Assembly: GCA_024178355.1 (NCBI GenBank)
Contig: JAMZNZ010000001.1
Location: 124,001-188,000, forward strand
Length of the DNA stretch: 64,000 nt
Reading direction: 5' to 3'
From: Maricaulaceae bacterium EIL42A08
GTDB lineage: Bacteria > Pseudomonadota > Alphaproteobacteria > Caulobacterales > Maricaulaceae
The notes beneath the pieces were generated by a model. That model saw only the letters and a program-made list of their open reading frames with translations, was not told where the DNA came from and did not search any database. Shown here in pieces: positions 26,542 through 35,707 of the stretch (the stretch's first letter is position 1; each line of letters begins with the position of its first letter). Position numbers and translations under genes: made by a program.

Positions 26542-27328
26542 CAGCGCACGCTGTCCCACGGGATGTTCGCTTCGCCAATGACCGCATCAAAGGCGGGTTT
26601 TGCGAAGTGGTAGCCCTGGAACAGGCTGATGCCGAGCTCCATCAAGGTGGTGACTTCCGCGCACTCTTCAACGCCTTCGGCGATGACGCGGATGTTCAGC
26701 TTGTCACACATCTCCACGATGTTGGAGACGACAACCTTCTGTACCCGGCTTTTATGAATACCGGCACACAGGCGCGCATCCAGCTTGACGATGTCGGGCA
26801 TGACAGAGGCAAACAGCGTCAGGCCCGAGGACCCGGCTCCAAAGTCATCAATCGCGGTGATGAAGCCCATCTCCTTGTAGGAGCTGACGATCTTGGTAAA
26901 GTGGTCGAGATCCTCGATCGCTTCATGCTCGGTCATTTCAAACATGATGCGGTTGATCGGGAAATCGACCGCTTCGGCTGCTGCGATGGTCGTCAGCAGG
27001 CAGGTCTGCGGATCATAGACCGAATTTGGCATGGTATTGAGCGACAACAGGCCCGTGTCCTCGCGGAACAGGCGTGACGCTGCCTTTACCGCGCCGATCC
27101 GGCACTTGCGGTCAAAGGCGTGCATATTATCGTCATTGATCTGGGACAGCACGCTTCCAGCGCCCTCACCGTTCAGCCCGCGCACAAGCGCTTCATGGCA
27201 AAGGTCTTGCCCGCCTTCACGTCGACGATGGGCTGAAACGCAAACTTGAAGTCCACATTCGGTGACTTTGAGCACGCACACCCTTGCGGATCGTGTGCGA
27301 CTACGGCGCATCCGGTATCAGCCATCAT
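26538..27328 (-). pseudogene. EAL-domain c-di-GMP phosphodiesterase with a single-base frameshift
   Basis: The frame from ATG 27328 (AGGAGTGG upstream) reads MMADTGCAVV... and FKFAFQPIVDVKAGKTFA, a typical EAL start. After base 27197 the frame must move by one base to continue EALVRGLNGEGAG. Insertion of a single T (minus strand) between 27197 and 27196 gives FAYEALVRG. The rest holds every catalytic block: NTMPNS, FEMTEHE, AIDDFGAGSSG, DIVKLDA, VIAEGVEE and FQGYHFAKP. The repaired protein of ~263 residues would be a stand-alone EAL enzyme with a short Cys-rich N-terminus (GCAC). As sequenced, translation would stop or start internally, so it is either a fresh lesion or a read error. Confidence 0.85.
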
Positions 27329-27474
27329 CCACTCCTGTATTATTGTTGGGCGGGCTTCTACCTGACTGATCTTAATACAAGGTTTGTGGAGCTGTGCGCT
27401 GTGCTGTCGCAGGTTTTCTAATCCGCGCTCATTGATAAGGTGTAGCCGTAAAAATCGCGAAGAGGGGCAAAGCG

Positions 27475-29793
27475 ATGACGAGCTGGGTGATCCGTATAGG
27501 CGCTGGGCTGCTGGCGCTTTTGGTTTTGGTCGTTATCGGCATTGCTGGCTGGCTGGTGGAGCGCTTCCACGCCTCCAAGCCGCGCGAGACCGGTGAGATT
27601 GTGCTGCCCGCCGCCCCTGGAATGGCGCAGGTCGTACGCGATGAAAACGGGGTCGCTCACATCTTCGGCGAGAGCGACGAAGCAGTCTTCTACGCGCTTG
27701 GCTATACCCACGCCTCGGAGCGCTTTTTCCAGATGGACCTGGTCCGGCGCTATGTGCGAGGGCGTTTGTCAGAGCTTTTCGGACCCGATTATGTGCGCGT
27801 GGATGCCCGCACCCGTACGCTTGGCTATGCGCAGCTTTCTCAGTCCCTGTTACAATCCATGTCGCCGGAAACCCGCGCGGTGGTTGAGGCCTATGTCTCC
27901 GGCGTTAATGCGCGCGTCGAGGAGGGCAGTGTTGCGCCGGAATACGCCATCCTGCGCACAGCTCCTGAGGCCTGGACGCTAACCGACTCTGCTGCGGTGA
28001 TGGTCAGCTTTGCCGACGATCTGGCCGCCGGTCGCGGTGCCGACGTGGAGCGGGCTCGCCTGCGCGATATCCTCAATGAAGCTCAGCTTGGACAGTTCCT
28101 CGCCGGATACCCGGACTGGGGGCCCACAACGCTCAAGGACGAGGACGTACGCGCCAATTTTGGCGACGTTCGCACCCGCAGTCTGGCACCGCTTCCGCTG
28201 GCTCAGCCTGATAACCTTCCCGGTTCAAATGCATGGATCGTTTCGGGTGAGCGGTCAGAGACCGGGGCGCCGCTACTTGCCAATGACCCTCACTTGGGGC
28301 TGTCGACACCGTCCATCTGGTATTATACACGCCTGAACCTGGCAGACGGTCCGGTCATCGGAACAACGGCACCCGGGGCACCCTTTGTTATCCTTGGACG
28401 CAATACATCCATAGCCTGGGGCTTTACCAATACCGGCTTTGACGTCATCGATCTGGTCGAGCGCGACCCGGACAGCCTTCAGGTCACAGAGCGGGTTGAA
28501 GTCATTCAGGTCGCCGGCCAGAGCGACCCGGTTGAAATCACGGTTAAGGACACCGCTGAGGGACCTGTTCTTGATCCTCAATGGTTCGACCTGTCGCCCT
28601 TCCATCCGGACCTGGCGGTCATCCAGCGCTCCACGTTGAACCAGCCGGGGAACCGCGGCGCGGACGCGACCTATGGCCTGATGAAAGCGCGTAGCTGGGA
28701 CGAATTTGTCGATGCCGCCCGAGGCTATACCGTGCCAATGCAGAATATGCATTTTGCCCATGTCGACGGGACGATCGGCTACACGACCGCCGGGCTCCTG
28801 CCTATTCGCGATCAAGATACCGGCGACTGGACGGGTTTTGTGCCCTTTGAAGAGCTGCCGCGTGTGGTCAATCCGGCCGGCGGGATGATCATTTCGGGCA
28901 ATAATCTGGTCGCTGGCGACGCCTTCCCCTACCCGCTTCTGGGCAGCTATGGAGTCTATCGCGCGCCACGCATAGAAGCGCTGCTGAATGCTCAGCCGCT
29001 GCACTCGCTTGACAGCTTTGCGGACCTTCAGATGGATGTGACCAGCGAGCAGATCGCTCGCCTGCGCCCCGCACTGATGGCCGCTGAGCCTGAAAGCCAG
29101 CTCGGTGTCGAGGCGCTTGCGCGGCTTGAAACCTGGGACGGAAGGCTGGACGCCGATGGCCCGGAAGCCCTGATCATGGCCGCCTGGCTACGGGTCCTGT
29201 CCGGTGCAATCTGGAATGACGAGCTGGGCCCGGAAGCTGCGCGCAGCTTCAACCAGCCCCGTCGCGCCTTCCTGGAAGACGTGCTGATGGGCGAGGCTTC
29301 AGCCTGGTGCGATGACGTGCGTTCCACCGAGATGGAGACGTGTGCCCTCACTGCCGGTCTCGCGCTGGACGCCGCCATGGCTGAAACCGCCGACGCGTTC
29401 GGGCGCAACATGGACAGCTGGCGTTGGGGCGATGTGCACCAGGGCGATTTTGATCACCCGCTCGGCGACGTGCCGCTGGTGGGCAGTATGTTTGAAAACC
29501 GGGTGGGTGTGCCCGGGGACGGCTCGACGGTGAACGTCGCCCATTTCAGCTATCGCTCTGGCACCTATGACGTGTTTCACGCCGCCTCCATGCGGGCGAT
29601 CTACGATCTGTCAGAGCTCAACAATTCGCTCTACATGCATGCTCCGGGACAAAGCGGTCACCCGCTGTCTGCCCACCATGGAGACCTCGCTGAACGCTGG
29701 GCCAATGGTGAATACTTCCAGATCCGCGATGACTGGGGCGTTCAGAACGCGCCTGAAGGCTCGCGGGTCCTCGTGCTGAGGCCGGGAGACTAG
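27475..29793 (+). CDS. Penicillin acylase family N-terminal-nucleophile hydrolase
   Basis: A 772-residue precursor. Residues 7-28 form a signal/anchor helix, so the enzyme is exported. The alpha chain starts at AQVVRDENGVAHIFGESDEA, and EAVFYALGYTHASERFFQMD is typical. Autocleavage would occur before Ser251 in LPGSNAWIVSG, which becomes the N-terminal nucleophile of the beta chain. Supporting beta-chain blocks include GAPLLANDPHLGLSTPSIWY and NTSIAWGFTNTGFDV. Relatives hydrolyse beta-lactam side chains, acyl-homoserine lactones or peptides; with no luxI/luxR gene in view the substrate is open. The gene lies alone, followed at once by repeat E. Confidence 0.92.
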   Translation: MTSWVIRIGAGLLALLVLVVIGIAGWLVERFHASKPRETGEIVLPAAPGMAQVVRDENGVAHIFGESDEAVFYALGYTHASERFFQMDLVRRYVRGRLSELFGPDYVRVDARTRTLGYAQLSQSLLQSMSPETRAVVEAYVSGVNARVEEGSVAPEYAILRTAPEAWTLTDSAAVMVSFADDLAAGRGADVERARLRDILNEAQLGQFLAGYPDWGPTTLKDEDVRANFGDVRTRSLAPLPLAQPDNLPGSNAWIVSGERSETGAPLLANDPHLGLSTPSIWYYTRLNLADGPVIGTTAPGAPFVILGRNTSIAWGFTNTGFDVIDLVERDPDSLQVTERVEVIQVAGQSDPVEITVKDTAEGPVLDPQWFDLSPFHPDLAVIQRSTLNQPGNRGADATYGLMKARSWDEFVDAARGYTVPMQNMHFAHVDGTIGYTTAGLLPIRDQDTGDWTGFVPFEELPRVVNPAGGMIISGNNLVAGDAFPYPLLGSYGVYRAPRIEALLNAQPLHSLDSFADLQMDVTSEQIARLRPALMAAEPESQLGVEALARLETWDGRLDADGPEALIMAAWLRVLSGAIWNDELGPEAARSFNQPRRAFLEDVLMGEASAWCDDVRSTEMETCALTAGLALDAAMAETADAFGRNMDSWRWGDVHQGDFDHPLGDVPLVGSMFENRVGVPGDGSTVNVAHFSYRSGTYDVFHAASMRAIYDLSELNNSLYMHAPGQSGHPLSAHHGDLAERWANGEYFQIRDDWGVQNAPEGSRVLVLRPGD

Positions 29794-29794
29794 C

Positions 29795-29905
29795 TGAAAC
29801 CCCGGCCAAGCCCCGCTGCTTCCGGGGCGCAGAGCCGGGGCCTCAGGCAAGATCGTCCGCAATATACTGAACAAGGTCCCGGATCGCTTCACGTCCGGGA
29901 TTTCA
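29795..29905. repeat. Short repeat family E, copy 1
   Basis: Begins TGAAACCCCGGCCAAG and ends GTCCGGGATTTCA, so the ends are inverted (TGAAAyCCCG). Internal GAGCCGGGGCCT and CAAGGTCCCGGATCGCTT blocks recur in copy 2 at 30781-30884 in the same orientation. It starts one base after the acylase stop and ends 17 bases before the SDR start. Confidence 0.85.
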
Positions 29906-29922
29906 AACCACGGGAGATATAA

Positions 29923-30681
29923 ATGAAGCCCCTGAACCAGCAGACCATCTTCGTCACCGGGGCGTCTCGCGGGGCGGGGCGCGGCATTGCGTCTGAGCTG
30001 ATGGCCCAGGGCACCAAGGTCGCGATTGGCTATGCGAAAAACCGCGAGGCCGCCGAAAGCCTGGCAGCGCAATACCCTGATCAGGTCGCTGGTCTGGTGG
30101 GTGCCGACTTTGCCACGCCGGCTGCTGCTGAAACCGCTTGGGCTGAAGCAAAGACCGCTGCGGGCGGACGCATTGACGGGCTGGTGCTCAATCACGGCAT
30201 TTTTGAAGCGGCCAGCGTTCACGATGATGCCGGTCCCTGGATCGCCAACTGGTCACGTACCCTCCAGGTCAATCTGCAAAGCGCGGCGGATCTGGCTCGC
30301 CTGGCCATTCGCGACTGGGTCGATGGGGATGAGCCCGGTTCCCTGATCGCCATTGCCAGCCGCGCCGCCCACCGCGGCGATGACCTCGATCATCCCGCCT
30401 ATGCCGCGGCCAAGGCCGGCATGATTGCGATGATCAAGACCTTTTCCCGCGCCTATTCCGGTCGCGGCGTGCTCGCCTACGCGATCTCTCCAGGCTGGAT
30501 CGACACCGAAATGGCCCCGCAGGAGCCCTCCGCCCGCAAGGCCGCCCTCGCCGAAGTGCCCTATGGCGACATGGCGAAACCTGAAGAGCTGGGACGATTG
30601 TGTGCCTTCCTGCTCGGCGGCGGAGCCCCCAGTGCGACCGGCGCGACGTTTGACATGAATGGTGCGAGCTATGTGCGGTAG
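29923..30681 (+). CDS. SDR family oxidoreductase
   Basis: A 252-residue classical short-chain dehydrogenase. The cofactor motif TGASRGAGRG is at residues 12-21, LVLNHG is the NAG-like segment, IAIASRAA carries the catalytic Ser and YAAAK the Tyr-Lys pair. AISPGWIDTEM and the C-terminal GATFDMNGASYVR fit the family. The absence of an acidic residue after the second strand (GYAKNREAAE) suggests NADPH preference, a weak inference. GGGAG precedes the ATG. The gene stands alone between two direct copies of repeat E, so its surroundings give no pathway. Confidence 0.9.
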   Translation: MKPLNQQTIFVTGASRGAGRGIASELMAQGTKVAIGYAKNREAAESLAAQYPDQVAGLVGADFATPAAAETAWAEAKTAAGGRIDGLVLNHGIFEAASVHDDAGPWIANWSRTLQVNLQSAADLARLAIRDWVDGDEPGSLIAIASRAAHRGDDLDHPAYAAAKAGMIAMIKTFSRAYSGRGVLAYAISPGWIDTEMAPQEPSARKAALAEVPYGDMAKPEELGRLCAFLLGGGAPSATGATFDMNGASYVR

Positions 30682-30699
30682 GGGTACGCCCTCGCGACT

Positions 30700-30771
30700 G
30701 TCATCCTGGACTTGTTTCAGGACCCAGTTTCGGTGCAGAGCCACTGGGTCCCAAATCAAGTTTGGGATGAC
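30700..30771. repeat. Short palindromic repeat family D, copy 1
   Basis: Ends are GTCATCC and GGGATGAC; inner arms GGACCCAG and CTGGGTCC pair. The element can fold into one long imperfect hairpin. The second copy is at 35569-35641. Both copies lie about 20 bases after a rightward stop codon. Confidence 0.85.
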
Positions 30772-30780
30772 GCGTGAGTT

Positions 30781-30884
30781 TGAAACCCCGTCCAAGGACG
30801 CAACCCGCATGAGCCGGGGCCTCTATCCGATGAATGCGCTTGATCCTGAGCAAGGTCCCGGATCGCTTTGCGTCCGGGATTTCA
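30781..30884. repeat. Short repeat family E, copy 2
   Basis: Starts TGAAACCCCGTCCAAG and ends GTCCGGGATTTCA, as copy 1 does, in direct orientation. With copy 1 it encloses the SDR gene. It directly follows repeat D copy 1. Confidence 0.85.
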
Positions 30885-30898
30885 TGTGCGCATCTCCC

Positions 30899-32683
30899 CT
30901 ACTCCGCCGCAATGGCCATGGTCTGCCCGGAGCGGACCAGCCGCCCGGGCCTTGCGTCTGTCACCTGATCATCGCGCACCACCACCTCGCCTGCCACGAT
31001 GGTCGCGCGGTAGCCTTCGGCGTCCTGGAGCAGGCGCTGGCCGCCGGCGGGCAGGTCCTGGACCAGGCGCGGTGGATGCACGCGCAGGCGCTCCATGTCG
31101 ATGATGTTGAGGTCGGCTTTCAAGCCCGGCTTGATGCGGCCACGATCAGCAAACCCCAGATAGTCGGCAATGTCGGCGGTGAGCATCTGCACGGCGCGGG
31201 GTAGCGCGATTTTATCGCCGCGGGTGCGATCGCGCGTCCAGTAGCTTAAAAGATAGGTGGGGAAGCTGGCGTCACAGACCGTGCCCACATGGGCACCCCC
31301 ATCTGACAGGCCCATCATGGCCAGCGGGTGATCCATCATGGCTTTGACATTGTCATAGCTCAGCTCGGTATAGTTATAGATCGGCAGGTAGATCAGCTCC
31401 CGGCCATCGCGCGCGATCACCGTATCGTAGAGCTGCTCCCACACCGATACGCCGCGCGCCCGGGCCTTGGCCGCGATGGAGCTTTCCGGCGGCTGCTCGT
31501 AGTCGGGGTTTTCCGACAGGGTGAACAGCTTTTCAGCGGCAAACTCCATGTTTTCAATCAACAGATCGGCAATGGGCGGAATGGAGCTGCCCGGTCCAGC
31601 AAGCTTGTCAGACTTTTGCGCCAGCATCTTCGCCTTGAAGTCTGGCGTCTGCATCAGGGCCACGCGCTCATCGAGCGGCAGGTGCGCGATTTCCTTGTAG
31701 GCCGGATAGCCCATGAAAGGATGGAAGGTGCATTGTAGCCCCAGGAAGACGCCAATGGCGCGCGGGGCGACCTGCGCCCTGACGGTAAAGCCTTCGGCGT
31801 CGAGCGCTTCTAGCCCTGAGAGGATTTTCTTCCACTGGTCCGGCGCAAAATCGCGCTGCATGACCGAGATGGAGAAGGGTCGCCCACCGGCGGCCTTCAC
31901 ATACTCTTCGATCACCGCCCACTCGGCCGGGAATTTGTCCTGATCTCGCTCCAGATCAAAATCGCTGACCGCCTGGATGACGCCGTGGTCGCGGCCCTTG
32001 AAAGCGCTTGCAATCCCGGCGAGCTCCTTGGCTGTGGCTTCAGACGCCGGCGTCCATTCGCCATCAGCTGTGCGGTGAAGGTCAGAGCGCCCCGTGGCAA
32101 AGCCCACTGCGCCCGCATCCAGCGCTTCAGCGACCAGGTCTCGCATGCGTGCGATCTCTTCATCACTGGCCTGGGCATCAAAGCTGGCGCGTTCATCCAT
32201 CACAAAGACCCGCAGCGGATCGTGGCCGACCATGGCCGCTACATCCATGGTGCGCGGCGTGCGGTCCAGCGCGTTCATGTAATCGGGAAAGCTCTCCCAG
32301 TCCCAAGTGAGGCCTTCGGCCAGCGCGGTTCCAGGGATATCTTCAACCCCCTCCATCAGCTTGATCAGGCGCTCGTGGTCACTCTTGCGCACCGGCGCAA
32401 ATCCAACACCGCAATTGCCCATCACCGCGGTAGTCACGCCATGTTTGATCGATGGCTCCAGCCGGTCATCCCAGGTCGCCTGACCGTCATAGTGGGTGTG
32501 GGCGTCCAGAAAGCCGGGCGTGACGATGCAGCCGCTGGCGTCAATCGTTTCAGCTGCCTCGCCCAGTGCCTCGCCCACGGCCACGATGCGGCCCGCCTTG
32601 ATAGCAATGTCACCTGTAAAGGGTGCGTCGCCGTCACCATCATAAATGCTGCCGCCGGTGATCTTCAGATCATAGTCCGCCAT
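30899..32683 (-). CDS. N-acyl-D-amino-acid deacylase family amidohydrolase
   Basis: A 594-residue zinc amidohydrolase of the D-aminoacylase/dihydroorotase-like group. The small beta-domain start [14 protein letters not shown] is followed by the metal motif [15 protein letters not shown], then [16 protein letters not shown] with the Cys ligand region, and late [11 protein letters not shown] with the catalytic Asp. The C-terminal part ([16 protein letters not shown]) completes the fold. It should cleave an N-acyl group or a related amide; substrates in this family vary widely. GGGAGG lies seven bases upstream of ATG 32683. A BASS transporter gene precedes it on the same strand with a 75-base gap, so the pair may handle one organic-acid substrate (inference). 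Confidence 0.9.
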   Translation of the reverse strand: MADYDLKITGGSIYDGDGDAPFTGDIAIKAGRIVAVGEALGEAAETIDASGCIVTPGFLDAHTHYDGQATWDDRLEPSIKHGVTTAVMGNCGVGFAPVRKSDHERLIKLMEGVEDIPGTALAEGLTWDWESFPDYMNALDRTPRTMDVAAMVGHDPLRVFVMDERASFDAQASDEEIARMRDLVAEALDAGAVGFATGRSDLHRTADGEWTPASEATAKELAGIASAFKGRDHGVIQAVSDFDLERDQDKFPAEWAVIEEYVKAAGGRPFSISVMQRDFAPDQWKKILSGLEALDAEGFTVRAQVAPRAIGVFLGLQCTFHPFMGYPAYKEIAHLPLDERVALMQTPDFKAKMLAQKSDKLAGPGSSIPPIADLLIENMEFAAEKLFTLSENPDYEQPPESSIAAKARARGVSVWEQLYDTVIARDGRELIYLPIYNYTELSYDNVKAMMDHPLAMMGLSDGGAHVGTVCDASFPTYLLSYWTRDRTRGDKIALPRAVQMLTADIADYLGFADRGRIKPGLKADLNIIDMERLRVHPPRLVQDLPAGGQRLLQDAEGYRATIVAGEVVVRDDQVTDARPGRLVRSGQTMAIAAE

Positions 32684-32758
32684 GGCGGGCCTCCCTCGTC
32701 TTGTCGTTGGAGGCAAGTGTTTCTCATGCGGTTGATTGGCTCAAGGGGGGTGCGTCCT

Positions 32759-33664
32759 TCAGGACAACGCTCGCCCCCTGAATACCGCCGCGAGCACAGC
32801 ACCAGCACACAAATGCCATACGCTCCATAGCCCTACGAGTGCCGCCGCTCCGCCCAGGCCATCAAACTGGGACAGGAGAATGATCAACGCCAGGCTGGTA
32901 TTCTGGATACCCACCTCCACGGTCACTGAGCGGCGCTGCTTGGCCTCCATGCCCATGGCCCGTGCGCCTGCGGCACCAAGGCCAAAAGCCAGTGCATTAT
33001 GAAGGACGGCGATGCCAAGCACCATGACAGCGGTGCCAGTGAAAATCTCCCAGTTGGACGCAAGGCCGCCAACCACCAGGAAAACCAGGGCGAGGATTGA
33101 CGCCACCATCAATCCGGGCCGAACACGCGCCGCCGTCTTGGGAAAGCGATGAGCCATGACCATGCCCAGTGCAAGCGGCACCGCAAGCAGGATTGTCGTT
33201 TGCACCACGAAGGATATTGCATCAACCTCAATCGCACTCACCAATTCATCGGACGGGCCATAAAGGCTGGTCCAGAACAGGATCGAAATCGGCGTCATTA
33301 GCGCGGCAAAAAGGCTGGATGTCGCGGTCAATGCAACGGAAAGCGCGGTATCACCGCGTGCCAGATGGGTGAAGAAATTCGACATATTCCCACCCGGGCA
33401 GCAGGCCACCACAATCATGCCCAGCGCAATCGATGGGATCGGGTTGAGAATGTGGACCAGGCCGAGCGTCAGGAGTGGCAAGCCAAGCAATTGCAAAGCC
33501 GCCGCACCGAGAAACCGTCGTGGCTGGCGCTTGATGATCGCGAAGTCGGACAGGTGCAGATTCAGCGCCACAGCCAGCATGACCAGGCTTAACAGCGCGG
33601 GCATGATCAGCGATGCACCCGGCGCTAGATCGATCCTGATGGCGTCCAGCGCCGCTGCGTCCAT
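32759..33664 (-). CDS. Bile acid:sodium symporter (BASS) family transporter
   Basis: A 301-residue membrane protein with about nine to ten helices. It carries the BASS features CCPGGNMSNFFTHLARGD in the first half and VEVGIQNTSLALIIL in the second, the two broken helices that bind substrate and sodium. Bacterial members carry out sodium-coupled uptake of organic anions such as pantoate or keto acids; nothing here fixes the ligand. AGGGG lies before the ATG at 33664. It diverges from the M28 peptidase gene and is followed by the amidohydrolase on the same strand. Confidence 0.9.
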   Translation of the reverse strand: MDAAALDAIRIDLAPGASLIMPALLSLVMLAVALNLHLSDFAIIKRQPRRFLGAAALQLLGLPLLTLGLVHILNPIPSIALGMIVVACCPGGNMSNFFTHLARGDTALSVALTATSSLFAALMTPISILFWTSLYGPSDELVSAIEVDAISFVVQTTILLAVPLALGMVMAHRFPKTAARVRPGLMVASILALVFLVVGGLASNWEIFTGTAVMVLGIAVLHNALAFGLGAAGARAMGMEAKQRRSVTVEVGIQNTSLALIILLSQFDGLGGAAALVGLWSVWHLCAGAVLAAVFRGRALS

Positions 33665-33817
33665 AACTCAAGCCCCTGTGTCAGGGGCGAGAAGATGGGT
33701 GGCGTTGCGGTGAATGTCGAGTGCGAACAGACTCTCTGGTGCACCTGCGCACCCTTGCCAGCGCTGTCAGCAAATGCACGATACGCCGCATAATTTTGAG
33801 ACCTTATGGGGAGCATC

Positions 33818-35548
33818 ATGATCCGCACTTTATCCATCCTGAGTGTGTCCACCCTAGCGCTGGCCGCCTGTGGCCCGGCTAACGAGCCTGCTGAGGACAC
33901 CAACACAGACGCTGTATCGACCGACACAGCCGCCGCTGAAACGATGAGCGAGTGGCCGGTCCACAGCGACACCAGCTCCGGGATCACCGAAGCTGACTTT
34001 GCCTATCGCATCTCCACGCTGGCCGATGACCGCTTTGGCGGGCGCGGGCCAGCGAGCGAGAAAGGCGAACCAGCAGCCCAGTGGATCGCCACCGAAATGG
34101 AAAATGCCGGTCTTCAACCTGCGGGCGTCGACGGAAGCTGGTTCCAGCCCGTGGCATTGATCGAAAGCACGCTCGATGAAGCCACCTCCAGCTTCGAGAT
34201 CACCCTGAACGGTGAGCCTATGGGTCTGACCTCGCTAGAGGACGTCACCTACTGGAGCCAGAATCCGCAAGAGTCAGTGAGCCTGGAAGCGTCTGATCTG
34301 GTGTGGGTTGGCTATGGCACCGTGGCCCCTGAGTACGGTTGGGATGATTATCAGGGCGTGGATGTTGAGGGCAAAACCGTTGTTATGCTCATCAACGACC
34401 CGGGCTTCATCAATCAAGGCGAGGACTTCAACGGTTCGGCGATGACCTATTACGGGCGCTGGACCTACAAGTTTGAAGAAGCCGCCCGCCAAGGCGCGGA
34501 AGGCGCGATCATCATCCACCAGACCGAGCCTGCCAGCTATCCCTGGGGCACCGTGCGCGCCAGTTGGTCCGGGCCGCAATTCATCCTGGCTGCCGGGGCC
34601 AATAACGACTTTGTGGACGTTCAGTCCTGGATCACTGAAGAGACCGCGGTGACCCTGTTTGAGGCCATTGGGCTCGACTTTGAAGCCGAGGCGGCACGGG
34701 CGGCGTCTGGCGAATTTACGCCCGTCACGATGGAGGGGGCGCAGCTGTCCGCGAGCCTTAACAACTCGCTTCGGGAGCTAAGCTCAAACAATGTAGCCGG
34801 CATGATCGAGGGCGCAGAGCGTCCCGATGAATACGTGCTCTTCATGGCCCACTGGGACCATATCGGTGAGCGCCTGAACTTTGCCGGCGACGACCAGATC
34901 TATAACGGCGCGGTCGATAACGCGACCGGCACTGCGGCGATCCTTGAGATTGCTGAACGTTTCGCGGGCAATGCCGGCGCTCCGGCGCGGTCCTTGATCT
35001 TCGTTGCGGTGACGGCCGAGGAGCAGGGCCTGCTGGGCAGTGAGTATTATGCGATCGACCCGCTGGTGCCCCATAACCAGACCGTCGCTGGGTTCAACTT
35101 TGATGGCATGCTGCCCATTGGCCCAACCGAGGATATCGTGGTGATCGGCTATGGCTCGTCTGAGCTTGAGGACATCCTGCGCGTTCAGGCTGAAGAGCGC
35201 GGCATGTATCTGACCCCCGATCCCAATCCGGAGGCTGGGTACTACTACCGCTCCGACCACGTGACACTGGCGCGCCGCGGTGTACCGATGCTCTACGCGG
35301 ACTCAGGCTCCATCCACGCTGAGCTTGGTGCCGAGTATGGCGCTCAGATCGAGGCGGGCTATCGCCTGGAGCGCTATCACAAGCCATCAGACGAATATAA
35401 CGAGGATTGGGACCTGGCCGGCTTCGTTCAGTCCACCAACCTGATGTATGACGTGGCCGCTCAGCTGGCGAATTCGGAAGACTGGCCCACCTGGTATGAA
35501 GGCAACGAATTCCGCTCGATCCGCGAAGCATCGATGGCGGGGGAGTAG
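33818..35548 (+). CDS. M28 family zinc aminopeptidase, lipoprotein
   Basis: A 576-residue exported peptidase. The lipoprotein signal STLALAACG ends at a lipidated Cys; an acidic Thr/Asp/Glu-rich linker follows. A PA-like insert domain spans roughly residues 100-330. The catalytic domain binds two zincs through AHWDH, YNGAVDNATG, TAEEQG (general base Glu and Glu ligand), FDGM and YHKPSDE. Members remove N-terminal residues from peptides in the periplasm. ATG 33818 has GGGGAG five bases upstream; the ATG at 33806 is too close to any ribosome site. A shared bidirectional terminator follows after repeat D copy 2. Confidence 0.93.
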   Translation: MIRTLSILSVSTLALAACGPANEPAEDTNTDAVSTDTAAAETMSEWPVHSDTSSGITEADFAYRISTLADDRFGGRGPASEKGEPAAQWIATEMENAGLQPAGVDGSWFQPVALIESTLDEATSSFEITLNGEPMGLTSLEDVTYWSQNPQESVSLEASDLVWVGYGTVAPEYGWDDYQGVDVEGKTVVMLINDPGFINQGEDFNGSAMTYYGRWTYKFEEAARQGAEGAIIIHQTEPASYPWGTVRASWSGPQFILAAGANNDFVDVQSWITEETAVTLFEAIGLDFEAEAARAASGEFTPVTMEGAQLSASLNNSLRELSSNNVAGMIEGAERPDEYVLFMAHWDHIGERLNFAGDDQIYNGAVDNATGTAAILEIAERFAGNAGAPARSLIFVAVTAEEQGLLGSEYYAIDPLVPHNQTVAGFNFDGMLPIGPTEDIVVIGYGSSELEDILRVQAEERGMYLTPDPNPEAGYYYRSDHVTLARRGVPMLYADSGSIHAELGAEYGAQIEAGYRLERYHKPSDEYNEDWDLAGFVQSTNLMYDVAAQLANSEDWPTWYEGNEFRSIREASMAGE

Positions 35549-35568
35549 AACGTCCATCGCCCTATGCC

Positions 35569-35641
35569 GTCATCCTGAATTTAATTCAGGACCCAGTGGC
35601 ACTGACAGAGCCTCTAGGTCCCAAATCCAGTTTGGGATGAC
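35569..35641. repeat. Short palindromic repeat family D, copy 2
   Basis: GTCATCCTGAATT...GGACCCAG...AGGTCCCAAATC...TTTGGGATGAC, matching copy 1 in block order. It lies 20 bases after the M28 stop. Confidence 0.85.
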
Positions 35642-35671
35642 GGTGAGGGTTGGTGGAGAGTTCGAGCCCCC

Positions 35672-35706
35672 AAAAAAAAGCCCCGGCATCACTGCCGGGG
35701 CTTTTG
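35672..35706. terminator. Bidirectional terminator between M28 and BCCT genes
   Basis: Stem AGCCCCGGCA / TGCCGGGGCT with TCAC loop, flanked by an A8 run on the left and TTTT on the right. It serves the rightward M28 gene and the leftward BCCT gene. Confidence 0.92.
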
Positions 35707-35707
35707 C

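Noticed and set aside
35552-35706. A riboswitch between M28 and BCCT genes
   Set aside because: The structure is explained by repeat D and a simple bidirectional terminator; it lies at the 3' ends of both genes.
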